This document shows positions 1 through 8,542 of a stretch of 14,466 nucleotides of DNA, piece by piece. Source of the DNA: Candidatus Omnitrophota bacterium (GTDB lineage Bacteria; Omnitrophota; Gorgyraeia; Gorgyraeales; Gorgyraeaceae); assembly GCA_018901615.1 (NCBI GenBank), contig JAHIEN010000080.1, forward strand, positions 1-14,466, in the 5' to 3' direction. The first letter of the stretch is position 1. Each line of letters starts with the position of its first letter. The notes beneath the pieces are model-generated. The model ran no database searches, had not been told where the DNA came from, and saw only the letters and a program-made list of their open reading frames with translations. The position numbers and the translations under genes are program-made.

Positions 1-989
1 GAATGGTAGGCTCTGCGTTTATAAAAATCTTGGAAGAGAGAAAATTCCCAGTTAAGAGTATACGCCTTCTGGCTTCTGAGCGCTCAAAAGGCAGGATGCT
101 TAAATTCTGCGGCAAAGACGTTCCCGTGCAAGAACTGGGCGCGGATTCTTTTAAGGGCATAGATATAGCCTTGTTTAGCGCAGGAGCGGGTATCAGCAAA
201 AAATTTGCGCCTATAGCTGTGAAATCAGGAGCTATCGTGGTAGATAATTCAAGCGCGTTCAGGATGGATTCTGAAGTACCTCTCGTAGTGCCTGAGGTGA
301 ATCCCGGCGCTATAAAGAGACATAAAGGCATAATAGCCAACCCGAACTGCTCTACTATACAGATGGTGGTTGTCTTAAAGCCGCTGCATGACGCGGCAAA
401 GATAAAGCGCATAGTGGTTTCTACCTATCAGTCTGCTTCAGGGTGGGGCAAGGAGGCAGTGGACCAGCTGTGGCAGGAGACAGAAGAGATCCTAAAGGTG
501 AAAGATAAAGGGTGGAGGGTGAAGTCTAATAAGATCAAGAAAGTGCTCCCTGCGCAGATCGCTTTTAATGTCATTCCTCAGATAGATGTTTTTATCGAGA
601 ATAGATATACCAAAGAAGAGATGAAGATGTTAAACGAGACGCGAAAGATCTTGGAAGACGATACTATCCGTGTCACAGCCACCTGCGTGAGGGTCCCCGT
701 CGTAGTTTCGCACGCAGAGGCTGTGAACATTGAGACTGAAAGAAAACTTAGCCCGGAGCAGGCGACCTCAATATTAAAAAAGGCCCCAGGCGTAGAAGTC
801 ATAGATGATATTTCCAAAGAGAGATACCCCCTTCCAATAGATGCTGCTGGAAAAGATGCCAGTTTTGTAGGCAGGATCAGACAGGACGAGTCTATTGAAA
901 ATGGGCTCAACCTGTGGATTGTCAGCGACAATCTACGCAAAGGCGCTGCATTGAACACGATTCAGATAGCAGAGCTCTTGACCAGGTAA
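1..989 (+). CDS. asd: Aspartate-semialdehyde dehydrogenase, 5' end missing
   Basis: Catalyses NADPH-dependent reduction of L-aspartyl-4-phosphate to aspartate semialdehyde, the branch-point step for lysine/diaminopimelate, threonine and methionine. The reading frame is open from the window edge. The first Met (position 3) is the internal Met of the GxxGMVG nucleotide-binding loop, so roughly ten N-terminal residues lie upstream and the true start is not visible. Counting from that Met, the catalytic Cys is residue 116 in NPNCST, the TYQSASGWG loop is at 141-149, the substrate Arg is in TCVRVPV (about 230) and the active-site His is 237 in SHAEAV. The 328 visible residues match an almost complete family member. 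The loop reads SGWG where the family usually has SGAG or SGTG. It is followed by truA after 15 nt. Family call very secure. Confidence 0.97.
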   Translation, partial: MVGSAFIKILEERKFPVKSIRLLASERSKGRMLKFCGKDVPVQELGADSFKGIDIALFSAGAGISKKFAPIAVKSGAIVVDNSSAFRMDSEVPLVVPEVNPGAIKRHKGIIANPNCSTIQMVVVLKPLHDAAKIKRIVVSTYQSASGWGKEAVDQLWQETEEILKVKDKGWRVKSNKIKKVLPAQIAFNVIPQIDVFIENRYTKEEMKMLNETRKILEDDTIRVTATCVRVPVVVSHAEAVNIETERKLSPEQATSILKKAPGVEVIDDISKERYPLPIDAAGKDASFVGRIRQDESIENGLNLWIVSDNLRKGAALNTIQIAELLTR

Positions 990-1004
990 AAAAAGCATTT
1001 CATA

Positions 1005-1751
1005 ATGCGCAACATACGCCTGACAATAGAATACGATGGCACCAGATTTATGGGCTGGCAGGCGCAGGCCAATACCAAAAAATTAAAGACGGTTCAGGAG
1101 GAAATAGAAAAGGCCGCCTGTAAACTTTTTGGTAAGGCAATACGGCTGAAAGGCGCTGGCCGGACAGATTCAGGTGTTCACGCAGAGGCCCAGACCGCGA
1201 ATTTTAAAATAGACTCAAGGCTTCCCTTACGTAATATACAAAAAGGATTAAACAGCTGCCTGCCTTCCGACATTGTGATAATCTCAGCAGAAGATATGCC
1301 CCTGGATTTTCATTCCAGGTTTGACGCCAAAGAAAAACTCTACAGATATACAATAGTAAATAGAGACACCCGTTCGCCTTTATTGAGACGGCGAGCCGCC
1401 ATGTGTTTTTATGTCCTTGATATTGGCGCGATGAAAAAGGCCGCGGCGTATCTTATCGGAAAAAAGGATTTTAAGTCCTTTCAGGCCACTGATGAAAAAG
1501 ACAGGCGTTCAGTAAGACATATAAAGAGACTGGATATAGTCAGGAAAAAATCTTCAGTAATAGAAATATACATCCAGGCAGACGGTTTTTTGTATAATAT
1601 GGTCAGAAACATTGTAGGCACATTGATTGATGTGGGCCGTGGCAGGACAAACCCGGACGCGGTAAAGGATATTTTAAAAAAAAGGCATCGCCCCGCAGCA
1701 GGCCAGACCGCGCCTGCCAAAGGCCTGTGCCTGGTAAGGGTATTCTATTAA
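1005..1751 (+). CDS. truA: tRNA pseudouridine(38-40) synthase TruA
   Basis: Isomerises uridine to pseudouridine at positions 38-40 of the anticodon stem-loop of many tRNAs. The 248-residue protein has the usual family length. The N-terminal strand (IRLTIEYDGTRFMGW, 4-18) is typical. The signature GAGRTDSGVHA is at 50-60 with catalytic Asp55. Near the C-terminus is the conserved FLYNMVRNIVG block and then GLCLVRVFY at the very end, both normal for TruA. The ATG start follows the asd stop by 15 nt and has only a poor Shine-Dalgarno sequence, suggesting readthrough or coupling from asd. The next gene starts 2 nt after its stop. This is a housekeeping RNA-modification gene with no functional link to its neighbours. 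Confidence 0.97.
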   Translation: MRNIRLTIEYDGTRFMGWQAQANTKKLKTVQEEIEKAACKLFGKAIRLKGAGRTDSGVHAEAQTANFKIDSRLPLRNIQKGLNSCLPSDIVIISAEDMPLDFHSRFDAKEKLYRYTIVNRDTRSPLLRRRAAMCFYVLDIGAMKKAAAYLIGKKDFKSFQATDEKDRRSVRHIKRLDIVRKKSSVIEIYIQADGFLYNMVRNIVGTLIDVGRGRTNPDAVKDILKKRHRPAAGQTAPAKGLCLVRVFY

Positions 1752-1753
1752 CA

Positions 1754-2584
1754 ATGGTTAAAAATATAGTTTATATAGTCGTTGCCGCGGTTTTTATGAT
1801 AGGGTATCTTCGTTATTTTGAACACAGGTCTCTTTATTTTCCCACAAAAGACATGGAAATCGCCCCTAGTTACATGGGGTTTAAATACGAGGACGTGTAT
1901 TTTAAGACTCCGGACAACGTTCGATTAAATGCCTGGTTTTTTCCGGCAGATGACTCTACGGCCACTATTTTATTCTGTCATGGCAATGGCGGCAACATAA
2001 GTCACAGGATAGATAAGATAGCGCTTTTGCATAATCTGGGACTTGATGTCTTTATCTTTGATTACAGAGGCTATGGCAGATCGAGAGGCCGTCCTTCAGA
2101 AAAAGGGCTCTACGCTGACGCAGAATCAGCGTATGATTATCTGGTATCTGAAAAAAATATCTCCCCTGAAAAAATAATCCTTTACGGCGAATCGCTCGGC
2201 GGCGCAGTCGCGATAGACCTGGCTGGCAGGATGACGGCCAGGGCATTGATCACCGAGTCTACGTTTACCTCTACAAGGGATGTGGCAAAGGTAGTATACC
2301 CGTATTTCCCGACATTTTTTATGTCAGCCGGATTCGATTCTACAAAAAAGATACAAAAGATCTCCATACCCAAGCTTATCATCCACAGCCAGTCTGACGA
2401 GATCATACCGTTTAACCAGTCTGAAAAATTATTTGAACTTGCGGTTGAGCCAAAGACACACCTGAAGCTTGTGGGAAGCCACAACACATGCTACGTGGAT
2501 TCAAGAGATCTGTACATTTCCGGTATCGACAGATTTTTAAAGGATGTATTGACGGAGGTATGGCATTCAGATGGCAGTATATAG
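1754..2584 (+). CDS. Membrane-anchored alpha/beta hydrolase (BEM46/YfhR-like)
   Basis: A serine hydrolase of the alpha/beta fold, 276 residues. Residues 4-19 form one hydrophobic N-terminal segment, probably a signal anchor with the enzyme domain outside the cytoplasm or held at the membrane. The characteristic LYFPTKD stretch follows at about 27-33. Oxyanion motif HGNGG is at 76-80, the nucleophile elbow GESLGG has Ser147, the acid is Asp215 in SQSDEIIP, and the His is 243 in GSHN, so the triad is complete. I chose ATG 1754, 2 nt after the truA stop. A GTG at 1727 in frame would overlap truA by 25 nt and add nine residues before the anchor. The stop overlaps the next gene by 14 nt. Its substrate is unknown; family members are called carboxylesterases or lipases. 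The lipid-gene neighbours suggest an ester or lipid substrate, which is inference. Confidence 0.88.
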   Translation: MVKNIVYIVVAAVFMIGYLRYFEHRSLYFPTKDMEIAPSYMGFKYEDVYFKTPDNVRLNAWFFPADDSTATILFCHGNGGNISHRIDKIALLHNLGLDVFIFDYRGYGRSRGRPSEKGLYADAESAYDYLVSEKNISPEKIILYGESLGGAVAIDLAGRMTARALITESTFTSTRDVAKVVYPYFPTFFMSAGFDSTKKIQKISIPKLIIHSQSDEIIPFNQSEKLFELAVEPKTHLKLVGSHNTCYVDSRDLYISGIDRFLKDVLTEVWHSDGSI

Positions 2585-5210
2585 CCTGACGGGAAATTTC
2601 ATAAGATCCAGCGAGAGATTTAAGGACAGGATAGCCCTTAGAACCAAGACCCCTGAAGGGTGGAGCTCTGTTACTTACGCGGAGTTGTCTGAGAAAATAA
2701 AGGCCCTGGCCTTTTATTTGTCGAGCGCGGGCGTGAAAAAAACAGACAGGGCCGCGATCATGCTTGAAAACAGCCCTGAGTGGCCTGTGATATTTTTTGC
2801 ATTGTCTTATATAGGCGCCATAGCTGTCCCAATAGACCCTCAGTTCAATAACAAAGACATTGATAATATAATATCAGATTCAGGCGCTAAGTTTATTTTA
2901 ATCCCCAGGGAAGTTCAAGGGCTTCTCAAAGGGCTTGAAAAAAGACTAGTGATTATTTTTATTGAGGACATAAGGGCCCTGCGCCAGGCCTCCGGCTTTC
3001 AAAATGCCGGAGTAGAACCTGATGACGTGATGCTTATTCTTTATACATCAGGCACTACAGACGCGCCAAAGGGTGTGATGCTCACGCACAAAAACCTGTG
3101 CTCGAATTTCTATGCCATGGAGCGCCATAAGCTGTTTTCCTGCAGGGACACGGTATTGTCAGTATTGCCGCTCTACCACTCCTATTCTTTAATGACCACG
3201 ATGATCATGCCGCTATTGTCAGGTTCAACAGTCGCGTATGTGCCGCATGACTGGCCCGAGAAATTGGCGGATTATATAAAGGAATCAGAGACAAGCATTT
3301 TTATAGGCGTTCCAAAGATATACCAGATGATGCATATGAATATGAAGAAGAAACTCAAGGCATTGCCGGTTTCCGCAAGGGTGTTTGTAGCCTTTGCTGC
3401 ATCTCTGGGGCTTGGACGTATACTTTTGCCTCGCCTGCGTGACGCCTTTGGCAAGGATCTCCGTTTGCTTATCTCAGGCGGCGCAAAATTAGACAAGACA
3501 ATAACCAGGGATTTTTTAAGGTTTGGACTCAAGATGCTCGAGGGGTATGGGCTTACAGAGACCTCGCCTGTCGTTAGCTTTAATCCTCTCAAAAGGCCAA
3601 GGCCGGGGTCTGTGGGCAAACCTATAGCTGATGTAAAAGTAAAGATTATAAATAAGGACAGGCGCGGCATTGGCGAGATCGCAATAAAAGGCCCGAATGT
3701 AATGAAAGGATATTATAAAAACGAAGCAAAGACAAAAGAGGTCATTAAGGACGGGTGGTTTTTGTCAGGGGACCTGGGTTATGTGGACAGGGACGGCTAC
3801 ATCTATATTACCGGAAGGTCAAAGGAGATGATCGTGCTGAGCTCGGGGAAAAATATCTTCCCTGAGGAGATAGAAAAACATTTCTCGGCCACCCCATATG
3901 TAAAAGAGATGTGCGTGCTCGGGGTCCGCAAGGATACAGGAGGGGTAATGCTCGAGTATCTGCACGCTGTTATCGTGCCTGACCTTGAGTTTTTCAAAGA
4001 GCGCGGAGAGATGAATGTCAGTAAGGTGATAAAAGGTGTCTTTGAGGTACTTTCAAAAGACCTGCCAAGCTATAGACACATCATGGGGGTCACAGTTGTC
4101 CATGAGCCTCTACCCAGGACAACGCTTGGAAAAATGAAGAGATATGAGGTAGAAAAAAGATTTATGCCCGGTATTTTAAAAGATGAGCGGGAGGAAAAAG
4201 AGGAATTGCCGCAGGAGAAGGCCCTCTCAGAATCTGAAAACGCAAAGAGGCTCGCAGCGTGTATAAAAGATGCCCTGGATATCGAGGGGCCGGTAAGGCT
4301 CGGAGATAGCATAGAGCTTGACCTGGGAGTGGATTCTCTGGCAAGGGTTGAATTGATATTGGCTATTGAGAAGTGTTTTGATATAGAGTTTTCAGAAGAG
4401 ATGGTGGCGGGTGAGATATTCACGGTAAAAGACTTGTTTTTAAAGGTCGAGGGTCTGCTCGGAAAAGAATCAGGAGAAAAGCTGCCTCCAGGGGAAAAAG
4501 CGCTTTTATGGCAGGATATAGTCAAGCAGGACCTGGCGGAGGGATTCAAAAAGAAAATATTATTAAAACCAGATTGGGCCGATTATATACTTACGTTCGC
4601 GGTAAAAAGCGCGCTGAATATATTTTTCAGAGTTTTCTATAGCCTTAGTGTGGAAGGCGTGGATAGGATACCTGATAAAGGGCCGTATGTCTTATGCGTA
4701 AACCACACGAGTTTCCTTGACGGGTTTATTGTTACAGCAGGCGTGCCTTTCAGGACAGAGCTGGTCCTCTTTTTTATTGCGTTTAGGAGATATTTTATAG
4801 TGCCGATAGTCACGAACCTTGTCAAGAGGGCAAGGATCATACCGATAGACGCGACAGAGATCATAGAGGCCATGCAGAGCTCGGCGTTTGTTTTAAGGAA
4901 CGGAAAGGCCCTATGCATATTTCCTGAAGGCGAACGTTCCCTGGACGGCAAACCGAAGGAGTTTAAGAAAGGCATAGGCATAATAGCAAAAGAATTGAAT
5001 GTCCCGCTCGTGCCTGTTTTTATCAAGGGCGCGTTCGAGGCATGGCCGAGGATAAAACGCCTTCCGAGATTACACCCATTAAAGATAAGGTTCGGGGCCC
5101 CTGTCTATTTAGATAGACTTATTAAAGACGGCATAAGATTAGGCGCGCGAGACGAATACGAGGCGATCTCTATGGCCATAAGAGAGGAGATAGTTAAACT
5201 AGATGTCTAG
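2571..5210 (+). CDS. Fusion: AMP-forming acyl ligase - acyl carrier protein - PlsC acyltransferase
   Basis: An 879-residue three-domain protein. Residues 1-535 are an adenylate-forming acyl-CoA/acyl-ACP synthetase: P-loop YTSGTTDAPKG (158-168), GYGLTE (325-330), SGDLGY with Asp401, hinge TGRSKEM, and catalytic Lys521 in PRTTLGKMKR. Residues about 555-632 are an acyl carrier protein with the phosphopantetheine Ser589 in LGVDSL. Residues about 670-879 are a lysophospholipid/glycerol-phosphate acyltransferase with NHTSFLD (H712, D717) and FPEGERS (784-790). All key residues are present. The likely role is to activate a free fatty acid as acyl-AMP, load it on the built-in carrier and transfer it to a lysolipid. 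E. coli Aas does a similar job but has PlsC first and ligase second and uses external ACP. It overlaps the hydrolase by 14 nt and the next gene by 8 nt. The exact acceptor is unknown. Confidence 0.93.
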   Translation: MAVYSLTGNFIRSSERFKDRIALRTKTPEGWSSVTYAELSEKIKALAFYLSSAGVKKTDRAAIMLENSPEWPVIFFALSYIGAIAVPIDPQFNNKDIDNIISDSGAKFILIPREVQGLLKGLEKRLVIIFIEDIRALRQASGFQNAGVEPDDVMLILYTSGTTDAPKGVMLTHKNLCSNFYAMERHKLFSCRDTVLSVLPLYHSYSLMTTMIMPLLSGSTVAYVPHDWPEKLADYIKESETSIFIGVPKIYQMMHMNMKKKLKALPVSARVFVAFAASLGLGRILLPRLRDAFGKDLRLLISGGAKLDKTITRDFLRFGLKMLEGYGLTETSPVVSFNPLKRPRPGSVGKPIADVKVKIINKDRRGIGEIAIKGPNVMKGYYKNEAKTKEVIKDGWFLSGDLGYVDRDGYIYITGRSKEMIVLSSGKNIFPEEIEKHFSATPYVKEMCVLGVRKDTGGVMLEYLHAVIVPDLEFFKERGEMNVSKVIKGVFEVLSKDLPSYRHIMGVTVVHEPLPRTTLGKMKRYEVEKRFMPGILKDEREEKEELPQEKALSESENAKRLAACIKDALDIEGPVRLGDSIELDLGVDSLARVELILAIEKCFDIEFSEEMVAGEIFTVKDLFLKVEGLLGKESGEKLPPGEKALLWQDIVKQDLAEGFKKKILLKPDWADYILTFAVKSALNIFFRVFYSLSVEGVDRIPDKGPYVLCVNHTSFLDGFIVTAGVPFRTELVLFFIAFRRYFIVPIVTNLVKRARIIPIDATEIIEAMQSSAFVLRNGKALCIFPEGERSLDGKPKEFKKGIGIIAKELNVPLVPVFIKGAFEAWPRIKRLPRLHPLKIRFGAPVYLDRLIKDGIRLGARDEYEAISMAIREEIVKLDV

Positions 5211-7200
5211 CAAGGCAAGACTTATCCTGGTGAGTTTTTTGGGCCTTTTTCTGGAGCTCAGTTTTATACGCTGGATACCTGCCCATGTTTTTTCAATAGC
5301 CTTTTTCGCGAATATAATCCTCATCGCCTCTTTCCTGGGTCTTGGCCTGGGCCTGCTCCTGTCAGAAAAAAAGCAGGACCTGTTCAGGTTGTTTCCATTG
5401 ACGCTGGTTTCCGGCATGCTGATAGTCGTGTTTTTGAAAAACATTCAAGTGGATATACCGGATGACGCGCAGACGTGGATCTGGAGTTATTACAAGGCAA
5501 ACAGGCTTTATCTGCCGAAGTGGAAGATGCCTGTAGTGCACGTCCTTCAGATTGTCTTTATTGTGACTTCCGTGGTATTCATTCCTGTGGGGCAAATGAT
5601 CGGAAGGCTGATGAAGGAGTTCAAGCCCCTCCATGGTTACACGCTCAATATTTTTGGCAGCCTGCTGGGCGTTGTGTGTTTTGGTATCATCTCGTTTTTT
5701 AACGCGCCAGCCTATATATGGTTTCTGATATCAGCCATTATAGTGGCCTTGATTTTTTACAGGAAACGCGGATTTGTGATCAGTCTTGTGATCATGTCCT
5801 GCGCAATAAGCATTGTCGGGTTTTCAGAAAAGGACATGCTCTGGTCACCCTACTATTCCATAGAATTATCAAAGACAGAAGAGGGCAGCCTTTCTGTGTA
5901 TGTGAATCAATTTTTTCACCAGAGGGCAGTGAACTTTAATAAGGATGAGCTGGCGAGAGAAAAATTTTCGTTTCCCTACAGGTGGTTTAATACTGAGCGG
6001 GTGCTGATCATAGGCGCCGGCACAGGCAATGATGTCTGGGCCGCTCAAAGATCAGGAGCAAGATATATTGACGCGGTAGAGATAGACCCTGTTATTTTGA
6101 AGCTCGGGAACCAGCATCCGCAGAGGCCTTATGATAATAGTAATGTAAGGGTATTCACGGATGACGCGCGCTCTTTCATGCATAAGGCGTCAGGCCCTTA
6201 TGACATGATTGTATACGGGACGCTGGATTCTCACGCCACGCTTTCAGTGAGTTCGTCCATCAGGCTTGATAACTATGTCTATACCAGGGAAGCGCTCAAG
6301 GAGGCAAGGGGATTGCTTTCAAAAGAAGGCGTTATAGTGCTCTTATTTTCTGTGCCTACAGAGTGGATGAAAGAGCGGCTGCTGAGTCTCGTGCGCAGCG
6401 TGTTTGAAGAAGACGAGACGCGCTATGTTATCACAGACCCTTATTTATTTAACCTCATTGTATTTGCGGGGCCAGGCCTTGAAAGGTCCATGAGCAGGTA
6501 TCCTGAATTTACAAAAATATTGTCCAAGGCGCCTGAAAAGATCTATACTGAGACGCTGACAGATGATTGGCCGTATTTGTATCTTGAGAAACGCGGCATA
6601 CCGCGGCTCTATCTCATCACGATCATTGCCTTGATATGCACCTCTCTAGCTGGCATCTTTATGCTTTCGCCGCTCAAGCTGGGAAAGATCAACATATTTT
6701 TTCTACTGTTCGGATGCGGATTTCTTCTCCTTGAAACAAAAAGCGTTACCACTCTTTCATTGTTATTTGGATCCACCTGGTTCGTAAATGCCGTGGTATT
6801 CTCGGGAATACTCTCGCTTGCGCTGGCGGCCAATTGGCTGGTCATGATCAAAGGGCTGAAGAGGACAGGCTGGTTTTTCGCGTGTCTTTTCCTATCCTTG
6901 ATAATGAGTTATTTTTTTCCTTTAGCGGAGCTCCTCAGGCTGAATTTTTTTATAAAGATCCTGGCCGCGGGGTGCCTGGCAGGTCTGCCTATATTTTTTG
7001 CGGCGATTATATTCGCTATTGTTTTTAGTAAGACACGCCTTGCGGGCATTGCGCTTGGGTCTAATCTGCTGGGCGCTGTTATTGGCGGGTTTTTAGAGTA
7101 TACGTCCATGGCCTTTGGATTGAGCGCGCTTTATATAGTGGCGCTGGCATGCTATACAACGGCCGCTATATACCTGGTAAAAAGCAGATCGCGGTATTAG
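5203..7200 (+). CDS. Polytopic membrane protein with spermidine-synthase-like domain
   Basis: A 665-residue protein in three parts. About seven hydrophobic helices cover residues 3-207. A soluble Rossmann domain covers about 215-465. About seven more helices cover 470-660. The Rossmann part has the glycine loop GAGTGND (271-277), the acidic VEIDP (292-296) and DDAR (320-323), all as in spermidine/spermine synthases and related SAM enzymes. The catalytic segment of true aminopropyltransferases (DSSDP type) is replaced by GTLDSH (339-344) followed by RLDNYVYT. This variant belongs, as far as I recall, to a broad group of membrane proteins annotated as spermidine synthase without proven activity. 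No speD or other polyamine gene is nearby. Its start overlaps the acyltransferase stop by 8 nt, so coupling is likely. It could be a membrane aminopropyl-, aminocarboxypropyl- or methyltransferase, or a non-catalytic transporter-like protein. Confidence 0.85.
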   Translation: MSSKARLILVSFLGLFLELSFIRWIPAHVFSIAFFANIILIASFLGLGLGLLLSEKKQDLFRLFPLTLVSGMLIVVFLKNIQVDIPDDAQTWIWSYYKANRLYLPKWKMPVVHVLQIVFIVTSVVFIPVGQMIGRLMKEFKPLHGYTLNIFGSLLGVVCFGIISFFNAPAYIWFLISAIIVALIFYRKRGFVISLVIMSCAISIVGFSEKDMLWSPYYSIELSKTEEGSLSVYVNQFFHQRAVNFNKDELAREKFSFPYRWFNTERVLIIGAGTGNDVWAAQRSGARYIDAVEIDPVILKLGNQHPQRPYDNSNVRVFTDDARSFMHKASGPYDMIVYGTLDSHATLSVSSSIRLDNYVYTREALKEARGLLSKEGVIVLLFSVPTEWMKERLLSLVRSVFEEDETRYVITDPYLFNLIVFAGPGLERSMSRYPEFTKILSKAPEKIYTETLTDDWPYLYLEKRGIPRLYLITIIALICTSLAGIFMLSPLKLGKINIFFLLFGCGFLLLETKSVTTLSLLFGSTWFVNAVVFSGILSLALAANWLVMIKGLKRTGWFFACLFLSLIMSYFFPLAELLRLNFFIKILAAGCLAGLPIFFAAIIFAIVFSKTRLAGIALGSNLLGAVIGGFLEYTSMAFGLSALYIVALACYTTAAIYLVKSRSRY

Positions 7201-7227
7201 ATTTATAGCAAAGGAAAAGGAGGAGTT

Positions 7228-7500
7228 ATGGGCAGGGTAAAGGTTGAGAAGCCGGGCAAAGAGAGGTTGGAGCAGCTGGGTGTTGATAGATGGAGCAAAT
7301 GGGAATGCGATGTGAAGAAATTTGACTGGGAGTATGACGAGAAAGAGCAGTTTTATGTGCTCGAGGGCAGGGTAAGTGTCAGGACAGATGATGGCGAAGA
7401 GGCCGAGTTTGGCAAGGGCGATTTTGTCACGTTTTCCCAGGGCGTTAAATGCACGTGGGACGTAAAAGAGAAGATAAAGAAGTTATATAGATTTGGATAG
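7228..7500 (+). CDS. Small cupin-domain protein (EutQ/DUF861 type)
   Basis: A 90-residue single-domain cupin. The order of elements fits the DUF861/EutQ-like group: WECDVKKFDWEYDE (25-38), FYVLEGRVSV (42-51), FGKGDFVTF (61-69) and WDVKEKIKKLYRF at the end. The His metal ligands of classical cupins are absent from the visible barrel motifs, so metal binding is doubtful and the role may be structural, ligand-binding or isomerase-like. A strong ribosome site (AAGGAGGA) precedes the ATG. It lies 27 nt after the membrane protein and just before the dehydrogenase, whose corrected start is 22 nt downstream. The context suggests help in handling a carbonyl or sugar-derived metabolite. No specific reaction can be assigned. 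Confidence 0.88.
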   Translation: MGRVKVEKPGKERLEQLGVDRWSKWECDVKKFDWEYDEKEQFYVLEGRVSVRTDDGEEAEFGKGDFVTFSQGVKCTWDVKEKIKKLYRFG

Positions 7501-7505
7501 AGTAA

Positions 7506-7513
7506 AGAGAGGA
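7506..7513 (+). promoter_or_regulatory. Ribosome binding site setting the dehydrogenase start
   Basis: AGAGAGGA ends 9 nt before ATG 7523. The longer frame would begin with TTG at 7493, inside the last codons of the cupin gene and without a comparable site. The ATG also places the protein start right at the usual first strand of the dehydrogenase family. Confidence 0.7.
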
Positions 7514-7522
7514 TACGTAGAT

Positions 7523-8527
7523 ATGCGAGTAGGTATGTATTATTCTAATCATGATGTGCGCGTGGAGGAAATGCCTGAGCCCAAGATAGGAGCAGGCGAA
7601 TTACTCGTGCGGGTAATGGCGAGCGGCGTGTGCGGGACAGACGTTGTTGAATGGTACAGACGCGATAAGGTGCCTCTGGTGCTAGGCCATGAAATAGCAG
7701 GCGAGATAGTGGAATCAGGTGAAGGCGTGAGTCAACATAGAATCGGCGACAGGATCTCAGCGTCACATCATGTGCCGTGCGGTGAATGTCATTATTGCCG
7801 GATGGGTCATCACAGCGTGTGCGATACTTTACGCAAGACAAAATTTTATCCAGGCGGTTTTTCAGAATTTTTAAGGCTCCCGGCTATAAATGTAGAAAAA
7901 GGTGTGTATAAAATACCGGACAATGTATCTTATGAAGAGGCTACGTTCACAGAGCCGCTTGCCTGCGTAATACGCGGACAGCGACTGGCCGGATATAAAA
8001 AGGATCAGAGGCTTCTCGTTATAGGGAGCGGGATTTCAGGGCTATTGCATATTCAATTGGCAAAGAGCAAAGGATTTGGTAAAATAACAGCCACTGATAT
8101 AAATGATTACAGATTAAAACAGGCGCTGAGGTTTGGCGCTGATGAGGCTATATGTGCGAAGGATTTCAAGGCTGAAAAAGTTGCAGACCTTGTTATTTTA
8201 TGCGCAGGCGCTGAATCCGCATTTGAACAGGCGCTCAAGGCTGTTGACAGGGGCGGGACTATCCTGGTTTTTGCTTCAGCGGAGAAAGGGCTTAAGCTGA
8301 CGCTGCCTCTGAATGAATTCTTCTGGAGAAACGAGGTAACGATTATTTCTTCTTACGCCGCTGATCCTGAAGAGCATCTCCAGGCGCTGAAATTGATAAA
8401 AGACAAAAAGGTCAATGTAAAAGATATGATTACGCACAGGTTTGAGCTTGGCGATATACAAAAAGGGTTTAAACTGGTAGCGGAGGCAGGGGAGTCGATT
8501 AAAGTAATTATAGAACCGCAGTTATAA
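7523..8527 (+). CDS. Zinc-dependent medium-chain dehydrogenase (threonine/sorbitol DH-like)
   Basis: A 334-residue NAD(P)-linked alcohol/polyol dehydrogenase of the MDR superfamily. The catalytic zinc site is Cys37 in GVCGTD and His56-Glu57 in LGHEIAG, with Glu144 in TEPLAC. The structural zinc lobe has four cysteines at 86, 89, 92 and 100. The Rossmann loop is GSGISG (168-173) and the second strand ends in an acidic residue (ATDIND, Asp192), which favours NAD over NADP. It oxidises a secondary alcohol or polyol; L-threonine, sorbitol and related substrates cannot be told apart from sequence. Placed between a cupin and an LsrF-like aldolase, 15 nt before the latter, it probably produces a ketone intermediate that the aldolase cleaves, which is inference from context. 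Confidence 0.93.
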   Translation: MRVGMYYSNHDVRVEEMPEPKIGAGELLVRVMASGVCGTDVVEWYRRDKVPLVLGHEIAGEIVESGEGVSQHRIGDRISASHHVPCGECHYCRMGHHSVCDTLRKTKFYPGGFSEFLRLPAINVEKGVYKIPDNVSYEEATFTEPLACVIRGQRLAGYKKDQRLLVIGSGISGLLHIQLAKSKGFGKITATDINDYRLKQALRFGADEAICAKDFKAEKVADLVILCAGAESAFEQALKAVDRGGTILVFASAEKGLKLTLPLNEFFWRNEVTIISSYAADPEEHLQALKLIKDKKVNVKDMITHRFELGDIQKGFKLVAEAGESIKVIIEPQL

Positions 8528-8542
8528 TTAGAGGAGGCTTAT

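Noticed and set aside
578..958. Open frame on the minus strand inside asd, and similar antisense frames at 3272-3670, 4070-4549, 4637-5026, 12043-12636 and 13431-13787
   Set aside because: Each lies wholly or almost wholly antisense to a well-recognised gene and shows no recognisable motif; they are shadows of the coding strand.
914..1123. 69-codon plus-strand frame bridging asd and truA
   Set aside because: It overlaps both real genes in another frame and has no family features.
1727..1753. GTG start extending the hydrolase upstream
   Set aside because: It would overlap truA by 25 nt; ATG 1754 directly precedes the membrane anchor.
7493..7522. TTG start extending the dehydrogenase into the cupin gene
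   Set aside because: ATG 7523 has a good ribosome site and fits the family N-terminus.
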